DNA of 64,000 nt from Cystobacter fuscus. Its GTDB lineage: Bacteria; Myxococcota; Myxococcia; Myxococcales; Myxococcaceae. The notes beneath the pieces were generated by a model. It made no database searches. It saw only the letters and a program-made list of their open reading frames with translations, and had not been told where the DNA came from. The DNA is taken from positions 10,664,001-10,728,000 of the forward strand of contig NZ_CP022098.1 in the NCBI RefSeq assembly GCF_002305875.1, read 5' to 3'. A program made the translations under genes and the position numbers. Every line of letters starts with the position of its first letter. Position 1 is the stretch's first letter. This document shows, one piece after another, positions 15,249-26,344 of this stretch.

Positions 15249-17948
15249 CTACCGGCCGAGCAACTCGATCTCCGCCAACTGGGTGATCGAGTCGCCGTGG
15301 GTCTCGTTGATCTGCAACCGGTACTGGCTGTAGGCCGTGTTGTTGTTCACGGCGAACGCCCGGGTCTGGTACCGCCAGGGGAAGTCCTGCCCCGTGCGCG
15401 TATCCAGGGTGACCCAGGTGGAGCCGTCATTGGAGCCCTGGAGCGACCAGCTCCGGGGATCCCGTCCGGGGAAGTCATTGGCGGACGTCAGCGTGTACAT
15501 CTTCACCGTCTTCGCGCCCGTGAGCTGGTAGCGGATCCACGGGGTGGACTGGAAGGCGAGCCACTTCGTCAACGAGTCGTCGTCGAAGCCCTGGGCGGCG
15601 CCTTCGCCACTCGCGGCGTTGTCCGCGCTGGCGGAAATGCTTCCCCCCTTGGCGACATCGGCCAGCGGCTGCGCCACGGCGCTGCCCGTGGTGAGCGAGG
15701 CAGGAATGTCACTCGCGCCCGAGCCCCAGTTGGTCGCGGACGCGCCCATCGTGAAGTCCAGCGTGCCGCCGTTCGCGAGGGCCGAGTGGGGCAGGTAGTT
15801 GCGGGTATACGCCTGCCCGTTCAGGGACACGCCCTGGATGTACCGGTTCGTATCGCTGACGCTCGGGGCGTTGATGACGAGGTCCTTCCCGTTCTCCAGG
15901 TGGACCGTCATCTTCGTGAAGTACGGAGCGCCCACGGCGTACTCCGGCCGGCCCATGCTCACCGGGTAGAAGCCCATCGCGCTGAAGAGGTACCACGCGG
16001 ACAGCTCGCCGTTGTCCTCGTCGCCCAGGTAGCCGTACCCGTTGCCGAGCCCGGACTGGTACTGGGTATTCAAGACGTCCCGCACTCGCTGCTGGATGCG
16101 CCACGGCGTCCCCGCGTAGCTGTACATGTAGAGCGTGTGGTGCACGGGCTGGTTGGAGTGGCCGTACTGGCCCATGTTCACGTCGTAGGCTTCCTTCATC
16201 TCGTGGATGACGCCGCCGTAGCAGCCCACGTCGTAGTCCCGGGCCGCCGAGAACAGGGCATCGAGCTTGTTGGCCAGCCCGCTGCGGCCCTGGTAGAGAT
16301 TGGCGAGCCCCTGCCCGTCCTGGGGCGCGAGCACGCTGTAATGCCAGGCATTGCCCTCGGTGTACTCACAGCCCCACCGGTTCGCCTTGAAGTCCGCGTC
16401 CGAGGTCCGCCACGAGCCATTGGTGTTCTTGCCGCGGAAGAACCCCACCGAGGGCGAGAAGAGGTTGACGTAGTTCAGGGAGCGGTTGAGGAAGTATTGC
16501 GCGTCCTCGGTCTTCCCCAGCGCCTGGGCGAGCTGGCCGATGCCGAAGTCGTTGAGGTAGCCCTCCAGGGACCAGGACGTCGACTCGCCCACGCGATCCT
16601 GCGGCGTGTAGCCGAGGAAGATGGAGCGATCCATTCCCTTGCGGCCCCGAGCCTGATCACTGCTGTACGTCGCCGCGTTGCGCAGCATGGAGTCATACGC
16701 CGCGGCGACGTCGAAGTTGCGCACCCCCTTGAGGTAGGCGTCGGCGAAGATCACGTCCGAGTTCGTCCCCACCATGATGTTGGCGTAGCCCGGCGCGGAC
16801 CAGCGGGTGACCCACCCCCCGTCCTTGTAGCCATTGACGAACCCGTCGATCATCTCGCCGGCCCGGGTGGGGATGAGCAGGGAGTAGTAGGGCCAGGTCG
16901 TGCGGTACGTGTCCCAGAACCCGTTGTTGACGTACACCTTGCCCGTCTTCACCGGATGGCCGCTCGCGTAGGGCGAGGCGTAGCGGGGCGTGCCCCCCAC
17001 GTTCTCCCAGGCGGAGTTCGGGTACAGGAACGTCCGGTACATGTTGGAGTAGAGGATCGTCTTCTGATCCTCGCTGGCCCCCTCCACCTCGATCTTGCCC
17101 AGCAGCGCGTTCCAGGCGTTCTGCGCCTCCTGCTTGACGGTGTCGAAGCTCTTGGTGCCAATCTCCTGCGCCAGGTTGTCCTGGGCCTGGGCCACGCTGA
17201 GGAAGGAGGTGGCGATCGCCATCGTCACCTTCTCGCCCGGAGAGGTGCTGAAGCGCACCCAGGACGTCACGGCGCGCTGTCCCGTCACCTTCTGGGACTC
17301 GGCGATCGCCTTGCTGAACCTCGCGTAGAAGTACATGCGGGGCGCGGGACCCCACCCCGTCGAGTGGTCGGTGTAGCCAGACACCACGCCATTGGCCTGA
17401 TCGACGGTGAGCGAGCCACTCTTGCCATCCACCGTGTCGAACAACACGTAGGAACTGGTGCTCGGGAACGTGAAGCGCCACGACGCACCGTGGTCCGTGG
17501 GCGCGATCTCCGTCTGGAGGCCGTTGTTGAACCTCACGCTGTAGTAGTGCGCCCGGGCGATCTCGTTGGCGTGGCTGAAGGCCGCACCCCGGCTCGCGCG
17601 GTCCGCCGTCACCGAGCCCGTCTGGGGCATCACCTGGAACGTCTGCCGATCCCCCATCCAGGGGCTCGGCATGTGGCTGATGGTGAAGGCCTGGATCGCG
17701 CTCCGGTTGTAGTCGTAGATCCAGCTCGTCGAGTTCGCATCCGTCATCGGCGTCCAGAAATTGAAGCCGAAGGGCACCGCCGCCGCCGGGAACGTGTTCC
17801 CCCGGGAGTAGCCACCGCCGGAATTGCTCCCTCGCAGCGTGTTCACGTAGTCCGAGGGAAGCGCCATCGCCTCCCCCGCCCAGAGCGGACACAGCAGGAG
17901 CACGCCCAGCATCTTCTTGCTTGGAATCACCAAGGCACCGCCTTTCAT
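15249..17948 (-). CDS. Secreted GH92 alpha-mannosidase with C-terminal F5/8-type carbohydrate-binding domain
   Basis: About 899 residues. The leader MKGGALVIPSKKMLGVLLLC ... AMA is a Sec signal peptide. The GH92 domain (about 35-740) shows family motifs: SHMPSPWMGDRQTF, NNGFWDTYRTTWPYYSL, HSNQPVHHTLYMYSYAG and GDEDNGELSAWYLFSAMGFY. GH92 enzymes are calcium-dependent exo-alpha-mannosidases, so the probable role is trimming mannosides outside the cell. Residues about 755-899 form a discoidin/CBM32 (F5/8 type C) domain (GFDDDSLTKWLAF, SWSLQGSNDGSTW). The start is ATG 17948; GTG 17930, with AAAGGCGG 7 bp upstream, is an equally good alternative that keeps the signal peptide. Confidence 0.92.
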   Translation of the reverse strand: MKGGALVIPSKKMLGVLLLCPLWAGEAMALPSDYVNTLRGSNSGGGYSRGNTFPAAAVPFGFNFWTPMTDANSTSWIYDYNRSAIQAFTISHMPSPWMGDRQTFQVMPQTGSVTADRASRGAAFSHANEIARAHYYSVRFNNGLQTEIAPTDHGASWRFTFPSTSSYVLFDTVDGKSGSLTVDQANGVVSGYTDHSTGWGPAPRMYFYARFSKAIAESQKVTGQRAVTSWVRFSTSPGEKVTMAIATSFLSVAQAQDNLAQEIGTKSFDTVKQEAQNAWNALLGKIEVEGASEDQKTILYSNMYRTFLYPNSAWENVGGTPRYASPYASGHPVKTGKVYVNNGFWDTYRTTWPYYSLLIPTRAGEMIDGFVNGYKDGGWVTRWSAPGYANIMVGTNSDVIFADAYLKGVRNFDVAAAYDSMLRNAATYSSDQARGRKGMDRSIFLGYTPQDRVGESTSWSLEGYLNDFGIGQLAQALGKTEDAQYFLNRSLNYVNLFSPSVGFFRGKNTNGSWRTSDADFKANRWGCEYTEGNAWHYSVLAPQDGQGLANLYQGRSGLANKLDALFSAARDYDVGCYGGVIHEMKEAYDVNMGQYGHSNQPVHHTLYMYSYAGTPWRIQQRVRDVLNTQYQSGLGNGYGYLGDEDNGELSAWYLFSAMGFYPVSMGRPEYAVGAPYFTKMTVHLENGKDLVINAPSVSDTNRYIQGVSLNGQAYTRNYLPHSALANGGTLDFTMGASATNWGSGASDIPASLTTGSAVAQPLADVAKGGSISASADNAASGEGAAQGFDDDSLTKWLAFQSTPWIRYQLTGAKTVKMYTLTSANDFPGRDPRSWSLQGSNDGSTWVTLDTRTGQDFPWRYQTRAFAVNNNTAYSQYRLQINETHGDSITQLAEIELLGR

Positions 17949-18088
17949 GTGATGGTCGGGACCAGCAATCCCGGCATAACATGGATACCTTGATCTTCCT
18001 CCTAGAGGCTGGAACTGTTCACGGGTCGTCGGCGAGCGCATGCTCCACACGCACCGCGTCACCCTGGCGGCTCAAACCAACCCGCACG

Positions 18089-18119
18089 CGGGCCGGGGGG
18101 AAGGAGCCCCCCGGTCCCG
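18089..18119 (-). terminator. GC-rich hairpin after the DUF1501 operon
   Basis: CGGGCCGGGGGG (18089-18100) pairs with CCCCCCGGTCCCG (18107-18119) around a 6-base loop, 7 bp downstream of the DUF1501 stop on the reverse strand. The U-tract is poor, so termination strength is uncertain. Confidence 0.45.
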
Positions 18120-18125
18120 GGCGGC

Positions 18126-19679
<1,554 letters not shown>

Positions 19680-19688
19680 GACGTTCCC

Positions 19689-20366
19689 TTAGAAGAAGAC
19701 GGATTCGGCGGAGGAGAGGACGGCGAAGCAGGACGCGATCATCCAGTCGCGGCCCGGCGTCTGGCTGCCCTTGGACTCGATCTCGGTGGCCAGTTGCGAC
19801 AGGGTGTTCACCTCGGCCTCCTTGGGGTCTCGCAACAGGGCGCGCTGGTAGAGCGAGGTGATGGCGTCGCGGACCGGCGCGCCTTCCCGGTGGGCCAGAC
19901 GCCCCTGCGCGTCGAGCTCGATGCCCTTGAAGACGCTCGTCTCTCCGGGAGTGGCGATGTCGAGCGAGACGCGTCGGATACAGGCCGCCAGCGCCACGCG
20001 ATCGATGACGATGGGGGTCGTCACGCCCGTGGACGACAGGGGCTCGTAGAGGCCGACGCCGTAGGGCTCGACGCCGCCCAGGGCCACGTTGTGCACGTAC
20101 GTGGTGCAGGGGTACAGGCCCAGCTCGTTGCACACCTGCTCTGGCGGCAGGGACAGCGCCGAGGCGAAGTGGGCCGTGAGCTGCTCCGGATTCTTGAAGC
20201 GCAGGTTGTTGCGCGAGGAGGGCGCCACCTCACCGGAGGAACCCGGACCGGCATCGGCGGGCGGAGTACCGGCATCCGGCTCCCCGGGCGCGGGCGAGGG
20301 AGCGGGGCACGCGGAGAGGACACAGGCGGAGGACAGCAACAACACGCGAAGGAAATCAGGGCGCAC
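19689..20366 (-). CDS. Lipoprotein of unknown function in DUF1501/cytochrome operon
   Basis: 225 residues. The leader MRPDFLRVLLLSSACVLSAC ends in a lipobox (LSAC), then a Pro/Ala/Gly-rich linker (to about residue 50) and a mostly helical domain with paired cysteines (QVCNELGLYPCTTYV). The C-terminal part (YQRALLRDPKEAEVN, SCFAVLSSAESVFF) resembles the DUF1592/DUF1588-like C-terminal segments of cytochrome-linked proteins, in which a cell 'falls short of the last step' motif ASCFA..SS.E is typical. Overlaps the upstream gene by 11 bp and is followed 9 bp later by the DUF1501 gene, so all three are co-transcribed. Confidence 0.65.
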   Translation of the reverse strand: MRPDFLRVLLLSSACVLSACPAPSPAPGEPDAGTPPADAGPGSSGEVAPSSRNNLRFKNPEQLTAHFASALSLPPEQVCNELGLYPCTTYVHNVALGGVEPYGVGLYEPLSSTGVTTPIVIDRVALAACIRRVSLDIATPGETSVFKGIELDAQGRLAHREGAPVRDAITSLYQRALLRDPKEAEVNTLSQLATEIESKGSQTPGRDWMIASCFAVLSSAESVFF

Positions 20367-21777
20367 CGTAGGCCTCCGTGCGGATCAGATCGTGAAGCAT
20401 GCGCTGCACGCGGTACTGGTGCGTGCCCTTGAAGCGCTGCCAGGTGGCGACGAACTCGGCGTGCTCCTCGGCGGTGGGAGGATGACCCACGAGCAGCTTC
20501 CAGTAGTCGGTGACGGCGGAGATGGCGAAGGCATCGCTGTTGGCGCCGACCTGCGCCCACTCGACGAGGCTGCTCACCGGCTGGCCGAAGAGGTAACCGG
20601 TCTCGGGCATCTGGGTGATGATGGGCGAGGCGTTGGCGAAGCGCTTCTCGATGCGGCCGGGCACGTAGCTCGCCCAGGGCACCTCGGGGTTGCGCGGGAA
20701 GGACAGGCCCTCGTAGTTGCGGAAGGGGTAGCTGAGCGGATCCAGCGTCGCGTGGCAGGCCGCGCAGGCGGGAGCGTCCACGCCCTTGGCGTCGTAGTCA
20801 CGGGGCTCACCGGGGATGCTGAAGAGGCCCTCCTGCTTGGCGATGTCGAGGCCCAGGTAGGCCCGGTACGCCTGGGACGCGGCGTTGCGCGGCAGCGCGC
20901 TGAACATCACGAAGTAGATGAGACTCCACGCGGAGGTGATGTTGCCCGCGCGGTGCAGCTCGTCCACGGCCTGCAACGGCAGCGTCTGCGTCACCGAGTA
21001 GCGGGTGGGGTGGGTCTCCCGGCGCACGTAGTGCCTGGCCGTCATCACCTCGCGCGCGTCGTGATCGTCGAGCTGCGCGTAGGCGTAGAGCGCGTAGTCG
21101 TCATAGTAGTCCGCGAGCGGAATGGCCCCGGCGTCCTCCGGGCCCCCCTTGAGCGAGCCCACCGGGCGGACCTTCGGGTGCGCCAGCTTCCACAACTGCC
21201 CGTTCTTGCCGCGCCAGAACTCGCTCTGGGTGCACCGATCCAGCTCGGCGTCGAGCCGGGCGAGCCGCGCATCGGCGCTCAACGCGCTGAACTCCTTGAG
21301 CTGCGCGTAGGTGACCGGGGTGCCACAGAAGTCGAGCAGGAGGCGCTTGTAGGCGAAGCGCGCGTCGTAATGGCACACGTCGTACTGGGAATTCTCGCCC
21401 GCCTGGCAGCGGCCGGTATCCGTGGGCACGCTGTTGGGATCGGCCGGGAAGGTGCCGCGCTGGATCTCCACGAGGTTGGGCACGCCGTCACCGTCGGCGT
21501 CCTGCGCCTCGACGGCCTTGAGCGCCGAGGGAAGCGCGGCCGCGAAGTCCCCGTCGGACAGGGGGCGCGCCGCGTTGGGCACCAGGTGGGGTTCCAGGCT
21601 GGCGCCGAAGACGTTGCGTTGGGGCGGCGCGACGTGACAGTACGTGCACGCCGGCTGCTGGCCCACACACACGGGAGCCGTGGGATAGGTGGAGCAGAAC
21701 GCTCCGCCCGCGGGAGGTTTGGCCAGGGCCACCCCCGATAGGAACACGGCGGCCCCTACAATGAGTCGTCGAAACAC
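20356..21777 (-). CDS. Exported c-type cytochrome-like protein
   Basis: 473 residues with a signal peptide (MFRRLIVGAAVFLSGVALA). Two haem-binding CxxCH motifs are visible: CTYCH near residue 44 and CAACH near 325. An EF-hand-like DADGDGVPNLVEI lies near 94-106. The C-terminal part (LLVGHPPTAEEHAEFVATWQ and YRVQRMLHDLIRTEAY) is like the DUF1588/DUF1592 region of planctomycete-type cytochromes. It is first in the operon with the lipoprotein and DUF1501 genes. It probably works in the periplasm in electron transfer; partner and substrate are unknown. Confidence 0.7.
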   Translation of the reverse strand: MFRRLIVGAAVFLSGVALAKPPAGGAFCSTYPTAPVCVGQQPACTYCHVAPPQRNVFGASLEPHLVPNAARPLSDGDFAAALPSALKAVEAQDADGDGVPNLVEIQRGTFPADPNSVPTDTGRCQAGENSQYDVCHYDARFAYKRLLLDFCGTPVTYAQLKEFSALSADARLARLDAELDRCTQSEFWRGKNGQLWKLAHPKVRPVGSLKGGPEDAGAIPLADYYDDYALYAYAQLDDHDAREVMTARHYVRRETHPTRYSVTQTLPLQAVDELHRAGNITSAWSLIYFVMFSALPRNAASQAYRAYLGLDIAKQEGLFSIPGEPRDYDAKGVDAPACAACHATLDPLSYPFRNYEGLSFPRNPEVPWASYVPGRIEKRFANASPIITQMPETGYLFGQPVSSLVEWAQVGANSDAFAISAVTDYWKLLVGHPPTAEEHAEFVATWQRFKGTHQYRVQRMLHDLIRTEAYGAP

Positions 21778-21980
21778 GAGAACACCTCGTCAAAACAGTC
21801 GTTCATGAAAGGGACGACACATCAGCGACGAAAAAAGGAAAAAGGCCGCGTGAAGATTCCGTCGAACGGCCAGCCCCCCAGCATTCGCCGCCGGCCCGGC
21901 CCCACCTGGGCGTGACGGCCGCGTCCGGCACATCCACCGTGCCCTCCCACGCCGTCCGTGCCCGGGTAGGCTCCCACGCC

Positions 21981-24617
21981 ATGCCCTCCCTCTCCTCGAA
22001 GCGTCTGGCCACGGTGTGCGTCGCCGCCGCATGGCTCGCCTGCAAGAGCGACCCCCAGCCCGGCCCCGTCACGCCCCTTCCTCCACCACCCGTGGATCCG
22101 CTCCACGTGCCCTCTCCGGACTGGAGGGATCAGATCCTCTATTTCGTCATGACCGACCGCTTCGCCAACGGAGAGCCAGGCAACGATGACCAGGGCGCCG
22201 GCGAGTACGACCCGGCGGATGGGGCGAAGTACAGCGGTGGGGACTTGAAGGGCCTGCGCGAGCGGCTCGACTACATCCAGGGCCTGGGCGCCACGGCCGT
22301 GTGGCTCACCCCGCCCGTGGCGAACCAGTGGTGGGATCCACTCGTCAACTACGGTGGCTACCACGGCTACTGGGCGCGCGACTTCAAGCAGGTGGACCCT
22401 CATCTGGGCACGCTGGAGGACTACCGGGGCCTGTCGCGGGAGCTGCACTCGCGCGGCATGTACCTGGTGCAGGACATCGTCCTCAACCACATGGCCAACT
22501 GCTTCCGGTACACGCGCTACGATCCCGCGGACGTGTCCGCCCACGTGGTGCTCAACACGGGTGCCAGGCCCGCGTGTGGACCCACCCAGGCGCCCTTCGA
22601 TCAGTGGGATCCCACCCGTCCGGCCCACCGCGACGCCCACGTCTTCCACTGGACGCCCTCCATCCAGGACTACGGCGTGCGAGACCAGGAGCTGAACTGG
22701 CAGCTCTCGGACCTGGATGACCTCGACACCGAGAACGCCACCGTGCGCGCGGCCCTCCGGGACAGCTACGACTTCTGGATCCGCGAGGTGGGCGTGGATG
22801 GCTTCCGCGTGGACACGGTCTTCTACGTGCCCCAGGCCAGCATCAAGGACTTCCTCTACGCCACGGACACGGCCCACCCGGGCGTCGTCCCGTTCGCCCG
22901 GAGCCTGGGCAAGGAGGGCTTCCTCGCGTTCGGCGAAGGCTACGCCACCGACCTGCCCTTCCAGGACACCGCGACCCGGAAGATCGCCTCGTACCTGACG
23001 GAGGAGGCCACGGGTGACGCCCTGCTACCGGGCATGCTCGACTTCCCGCTCTACCGCACGACGGGTGACGTGTTCGCCCGGGGAGCCCCCACGTCCCAGC
23101 TCGGCTACCGGATGACGCGCGCGACGACGGCGTTCCCGCGTCCGCACCTGATGCCCACCTTCCTGGACAACCACGACGTGGACCGCTTCCTCAAGGGAGG
23201 CTCGGAGACGGCGCTCCGGCAGGCGCTGTTGTTCATGATGACCGTGCCGGGCATTCCCGTCCTCTATTACGGCACCGAGCAGGGCTTCACCGAGCAGCGC
23301 GGCGCCATGTTCCAGAAGGGGTTCGGCTCGGGAGGCAGGGATCGCTTCGACACCACGGCGCCCTTGTACGCCCTCATCCGCGAGCTGACGACGCTGCGCA
23401 AGACGCACGCCGTCTTCCGGCATGGCACCCCCACGGTGCTGCGGCAGAACGAAGCACGCGCGGGCGTGTTCGCCTTCAAGATGGAGGACGCGGGACAGGT
23501 CGCGTTCGTCGTCTTCAACACCTCGGACGAAGAGGTGTTGCTGGACAACCTGCCCACGGACCTCGCCGGAGGCAGCGGGCTGAAGGTGCTCGCGAGCCTG
23601 GACCCGGAGGCTCGGGACGTGCGCACCGGAGCGGACGGACGGCTGTCCCTGAAGCTCCCCGCTCGCGCGGCCCGGGTCTACCAGCCCTCGGGCGACGTCG
23701 TCCCGCCCCCCGTCCAGACCGCGCGCGTCACCCTCTCCAACGCCAGCGGCGGCACCGTCCCGGGCGACTTCGAGCTGTCCGGCACCGCCACCGGCGTGTC
23801 CTCGTTCCGCCTCGTGGTGGATGGCGTGCTCGCGGGTGCTCCCCTGGTGACGGTGCGGGCGGATGGCTCCTGGAGCACCCTCGTCAGCACCCAGGGCATG
23901 ACGGACAGCACCCTCCAGCACTCGCTCGTCGCGTGGGCCGGGGAGGACCAGGTGCTCTCCGACACGTGGACCTTCCGTGTGGAGCGCGTCTTCACGACCC
24001 TGCTCACCCACGACGATCCCGAGGGGGATGACGTGGGCCCCACGAAGAACTACCACTACCCCACCGATGAGACCTGGGGCGTCAACAACCAGGGAGACCT
24101 GCGCCGCGTCACCCTCCTGGGCTCGGGCAACACGCTCAAGCTCGCGCTCCAGACGAAGACCGTCACCACCACCTGGAATCCGCAGAACGGCTTCGACCAC
24201 GTGGCCTTCACCGTCTACATCGACGTGCCCGGACGCTCGGGTCTCACCGTGATGCCCCAACAGAACGCGTCGCTTCCCGTCGGCATGGCGTGGAACTACC
24301 GCCTGCGCGTCCACGGCTGGTCCAACGCCTTGTTCGCTCCCCAGGGAGCCTCCGCCACCGACGAGGGCACCCCGGTCTCCCCCACCGCCGCCATCGAGGT
24401 GGACAAGAACGCCCACACCGTCTTCCTCACCCTGTCGGGAGAGCTGTTCGTCGGACTGTCGACGCTCCAGGGCGTGAAGGTCTACGTCACCACCTGGGAC
24501 TACGACAACGGCTACCGGCCCCTCGTCTCCACGTCCGAACAGTGGAAGTTCTGGGGTGCGGATGGCACCACGTCACCGCTCGTCCTGGATGACACTCCCG
24601 TGCTCACCGTGCCCTGA
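21981..24617 (+). CDS. GH13 alpha-amylase-family lipoprotein with C-terminal DOMON/glucodextranase-type domain
   Basis: 878 residues from ATG 21981. The leader ends AAWLACKSD, a lipobox, so the enzyme is likely anchored by lipid. The GH13 catalytic barrel (about 40-480) shows the family regions: DIVLNHM (region I), GFRVDTVFYV (region II, nucleophile Asp), FGEGYA (region III, acid/base Glu) and FLDNHDVDRF (region IV). Then come a beta-sandwich domain C, an Ig-like domain (TVPGDFELSGTA) and a last domain (about 680-878, DDPEGDDVGPTKNYHYPTD) like the glucodextranase C-terminal DOMON-like module. It should hydrolyse alpha-1,4-glucans outside the cell. It is divergent from the cytochrome operon. 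Confidence 0.9.
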   Translation: MPSLSSKRLATVCVAAAWLACKSDPQPGPVTPLPPPPVDPLHVPSPDWRDQILYFVMTDRFANGEPGNDDQGAGEYDPADGAKYSGGDLKGLRERLDYIQGLGATAVWLTPPVANQWWDPLVNYGGYHGYWARDFKQVDPHLGTLEDYRGLSRELHSRGMYLVQDIVLNHMANCFRYTRYDPADVSAHVVLNTGARPACGPTQAPFDQWDPTRPAHRDAHVFHWTPSIQDYGVRDQELNWQLSDLDDLDTENATVRAALRDSYDFWIREVGVDGFRVDTVFYVPQASIKDFLYATDTAHPGVVPFARSLGKEGFLAFGEGYATDLPFQDTATRKIASYLTEEATGDALLPGMLDFPLYRTTGDVFARGAPTSQLGYRMTRATTAFPRPHLMPTFLDNHDVDRFLKGGSETALRQALLFMMTVPGIPVLYYGTEQGFTEQRGAMFQKGFGSGGRDRFDTTAPLYALIRELTTLRKTHAVFRHGTPTVLRQNEARAGVFAFKMEDAGQVAFVVFNTSDEEVLLDNLPTDLAGGSGLKVLASLDPEARDVRTGADGRLSLKLPARAARVYQPSGDVVPPPVQTARVTLSNASGGTVPGDFELSGTATGVSSFRLVVDGVLAGAPLVTVRADGSWSTLVSTQGMTDSTLQHSLVAWAGEDQVLSDTWTFRVERVFTTLLTHDDPEGDDVGPTKNYHYPTDETWGVNNQGDLRRVTLLGSGNTLKLALQTKTVTTTWNPQNGFDHVAFTVYIDVPGRSGLTVMPQQNASLPVGMAWNYRLRVHGWSNALFAPQGASATDEGTPVSPTAAIEVDKNAHTVFLTLSGELFVGLSTLQGVKVYVTTWDYDNGYRPLVSTSEQWKFWGADGTTSPLVLDDTPVLTVP

Positions 24618-24712
24618 GGGCCTCCCCCGAGGAGAACGGCATCGTCATACTTCCGTGAGGCCCGCCGGTGCGGCCCACCACACCGGCCCTGTCCCAGCCC
24701 TGGAGATGCCCG

Positions 24713-25900
24713 ATGCAACCGACTCCGGATGTGATGGCGCTCGCGCACCGCCTGAATCCCTATCCCCTGTACGCGGAACTCAGACGCGACCATCCGGTCT
24801 GCCGGGTAGAGCCCGGCGGACTCGTGGCCGTCAGCCGGTACAAGGACGTGGAGTACGTCCTCAAGCATCCGGAGCTCTTCTCCTCCCACGGCTTCCGGTT
24901 CGCGTGGCAGCCGGCGTGGGTGGGAGACAACCCGCTCGCCCAATCCCTCGCCGCGTCCGATGGCAAGGAGCACGCCCGCCTGCGCTCCCTGGTCAGCCGT
25001 GCCTTCACCCCCGTGGCCATCAACCGCCTCGAAGAGAAGGTCCGCGCGAACGCCGCCCGGCTGGCGGATGGCCTGCTCGCCCGGGGCGAGGTGGACTTCA
25101 TGGAGGAGTTCGCCACCCCACTGCCCGCTCGCACCATCAGCGACCTGCTGGGAATCGATCCCACGCTCGAGCGCCACTACAAGCGCTGGACGGAGGTCCT
25201 CGTCAGCATCGCACCCGTTCCCGAGAACGACGAGCACGTGACCCGCACCCGCGACACCATCGCCGAGATGAAGCGCTACGTGCAGCAAATCATCGACGCG
25301 CGGCGCTCCCAGCCGGGCGACGACGTGATGGGCCTCATCGTGCAGGGCGGCCCCGACGGGCAGCGGCTCGGTGACCAGGAGATCATCGGGCTCGCCTTCA
25401 CCCTGCTGGCGGCGGGACTCGAGACGACGAGCTTCTTCTTCGCCCACGCGCTGCCGTTGCTGGCCGAGCGCCCCGACGTGTTCGAACGGCTGCGCGCCGA
25501 CCGCGAGCTGCTGCCGAAGTTCATCGAGGAGATGCTGCGCTACGACGGCCCGGTGCGGGGGCTGCCGCGCATCGTCACGACCGACGTGGAGCTGTCCGGC
25601 GTGCGCATCGAGCGGGGCACATGCGTCCTGCCGCTCATCGCCTCGGCCAACCGCGACGAGGCCCGTTTTCCCCACGCCGACCGCTTCGACCTGGATCGGG
25701 AGCAGCCGGGCATCCCTTTCGGGGCTGGCAGCCACTTCTGCCTCGGAGCCTTCCTGGCGCGGCTCGAGGCCCGGGCGGGCCTCGACGCCCTGCTCGACCG
25801 GTTCAGCGGTTTCTCGCTCATCCCCGAGGGTGTGGTGTGGAACCGGAGCATCGTCACGAGCGGCCCGTTGAAGATGCCGGTCCGCTTCCTGCCAGCGTGA
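24713..25900 (+). CDS. Cytochrome P450
   Basis: 395 residues; ATG 24713 has GGAG 8 bp upstream. All P450 signatures are present: I-helix AAGLETTSFFF (AGxET), K-helix ExxR in FIEEMLRYDGP, and the haem-cysteine loop FGAGSHFCLGAFLARLEAR near the C-terminus. Size and soluble character fit the bacterial class I CYP type (CYP107/CYP109-like), which needs separate ferredoxin/reductase partners not seen nearby. Substrate unknown. It is 95 bp after the amylase, with no hint of shared function, and convergent with the response regulator. Confidence 0.93.
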   Translation: MQPTPDVMALAHRLNPYPLYAELRRDHPVCRVEPGGLVAVSRYKDVEYVLKHPELFSSHGFRFAWQPAWVGDNPLAQSLAASDGKEHARLRSLVSRAFTPVAINRLEEKVRANAARLADGLLARGEVDFMEEFATPLPARTISDLLGIDPTLERHYKRWTEVLVSIAPVPENDEHVTRTRDTIAEMKRYVQQIIDARRSQPGDDVMGLIVQGGPDGQRLGDQEIIGLAFTLLAAGLETTSFFFAHALPLLAERPDVFERLRADRELLPKFIEEMLRYDGPVRGLPRIVTTDVELSGVRIERGTCVLPLIASANRDEARFPHADRFDLDREQPGIPFGAGSHFCLGAFLARLEARAGLDALLDRFSGFSLIPEGVVWNRSIVTSGPLKMPVRFLPA

Positions 25901-25927
25901 CGGCCGCGCGGTCCGTGTTCACCCACC

Positions 25928-26344
25928 TCACGAGCGCTCAGGAGGGCAAGCCCCGCTTGGAGCCCAACCCCCCGGCTCTCGCTGACTCAGGGCCTGCTCG
26001 AGCCGCTTCTCCAGCTCCTGGATATCGAAGGGCTTGCGCAGGGAGGCGAAGGCCCCCAGTCGGCGGTGCAGCATCATGTGCTTGTCGAGGTCACGGTGCG
26101 CGGAGATGAGGATGACGGGCGTCTGGAGGTCCCCCCGCTGGCGCAGCGTCTGGAGGAACCGGGTGCCATCGAGCACGGGCATCATCAGGTCGAGCACCAC
26201 GGCGTCGAACCGCTGTTGCTCCACCAGCGCCAGCGCGCTCATCCCGTCCTCGGCGACGGTGATGTCGTACTGCTGCTCGAGCAGCAGAGCGAGCGAGTCG
26301 AGGATGTCCGGATCATCGTCGACGAGGAGCAGACGCTTCTTCAT
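25928..26344 (-). CDS. Single-domain response regulator
   Basis: 138 residues forming only a receiver domain: acidic pair DDD at 9-11, phospho-acceptor D53 in VVLDLMMPVLDG, the switch Ser in ILISAHRD, and the conserved Lys in SLRKPFD. There is no output domain, so it acts through protein contact (CheY-like) or as a relay. The start ATG overlaps the end of the histidine kinase gene by 4 bp, so the two form a cognate pair. Confidence 0.9.
   Translation of the reverse strand: MKKRLLLVDDDPDILDSLALLLEQQYDITVAEDGMSALALVEQQRFDAVVLDLMMPVLDGTRFLQTLRQRGDLQTPVILISAHRDLDKHMMLHRRLGAFASLRKPFDIQELEKRLEQALSQREPGGWAPSGACPPERS

Noticed and set aside
15297-17993. 898-codon open frame on the forward strand
   Set aside because: Exact antisense of the GH92 gene; the Arg/Val/His/Gly-rich translation comes from third-position GC bias.
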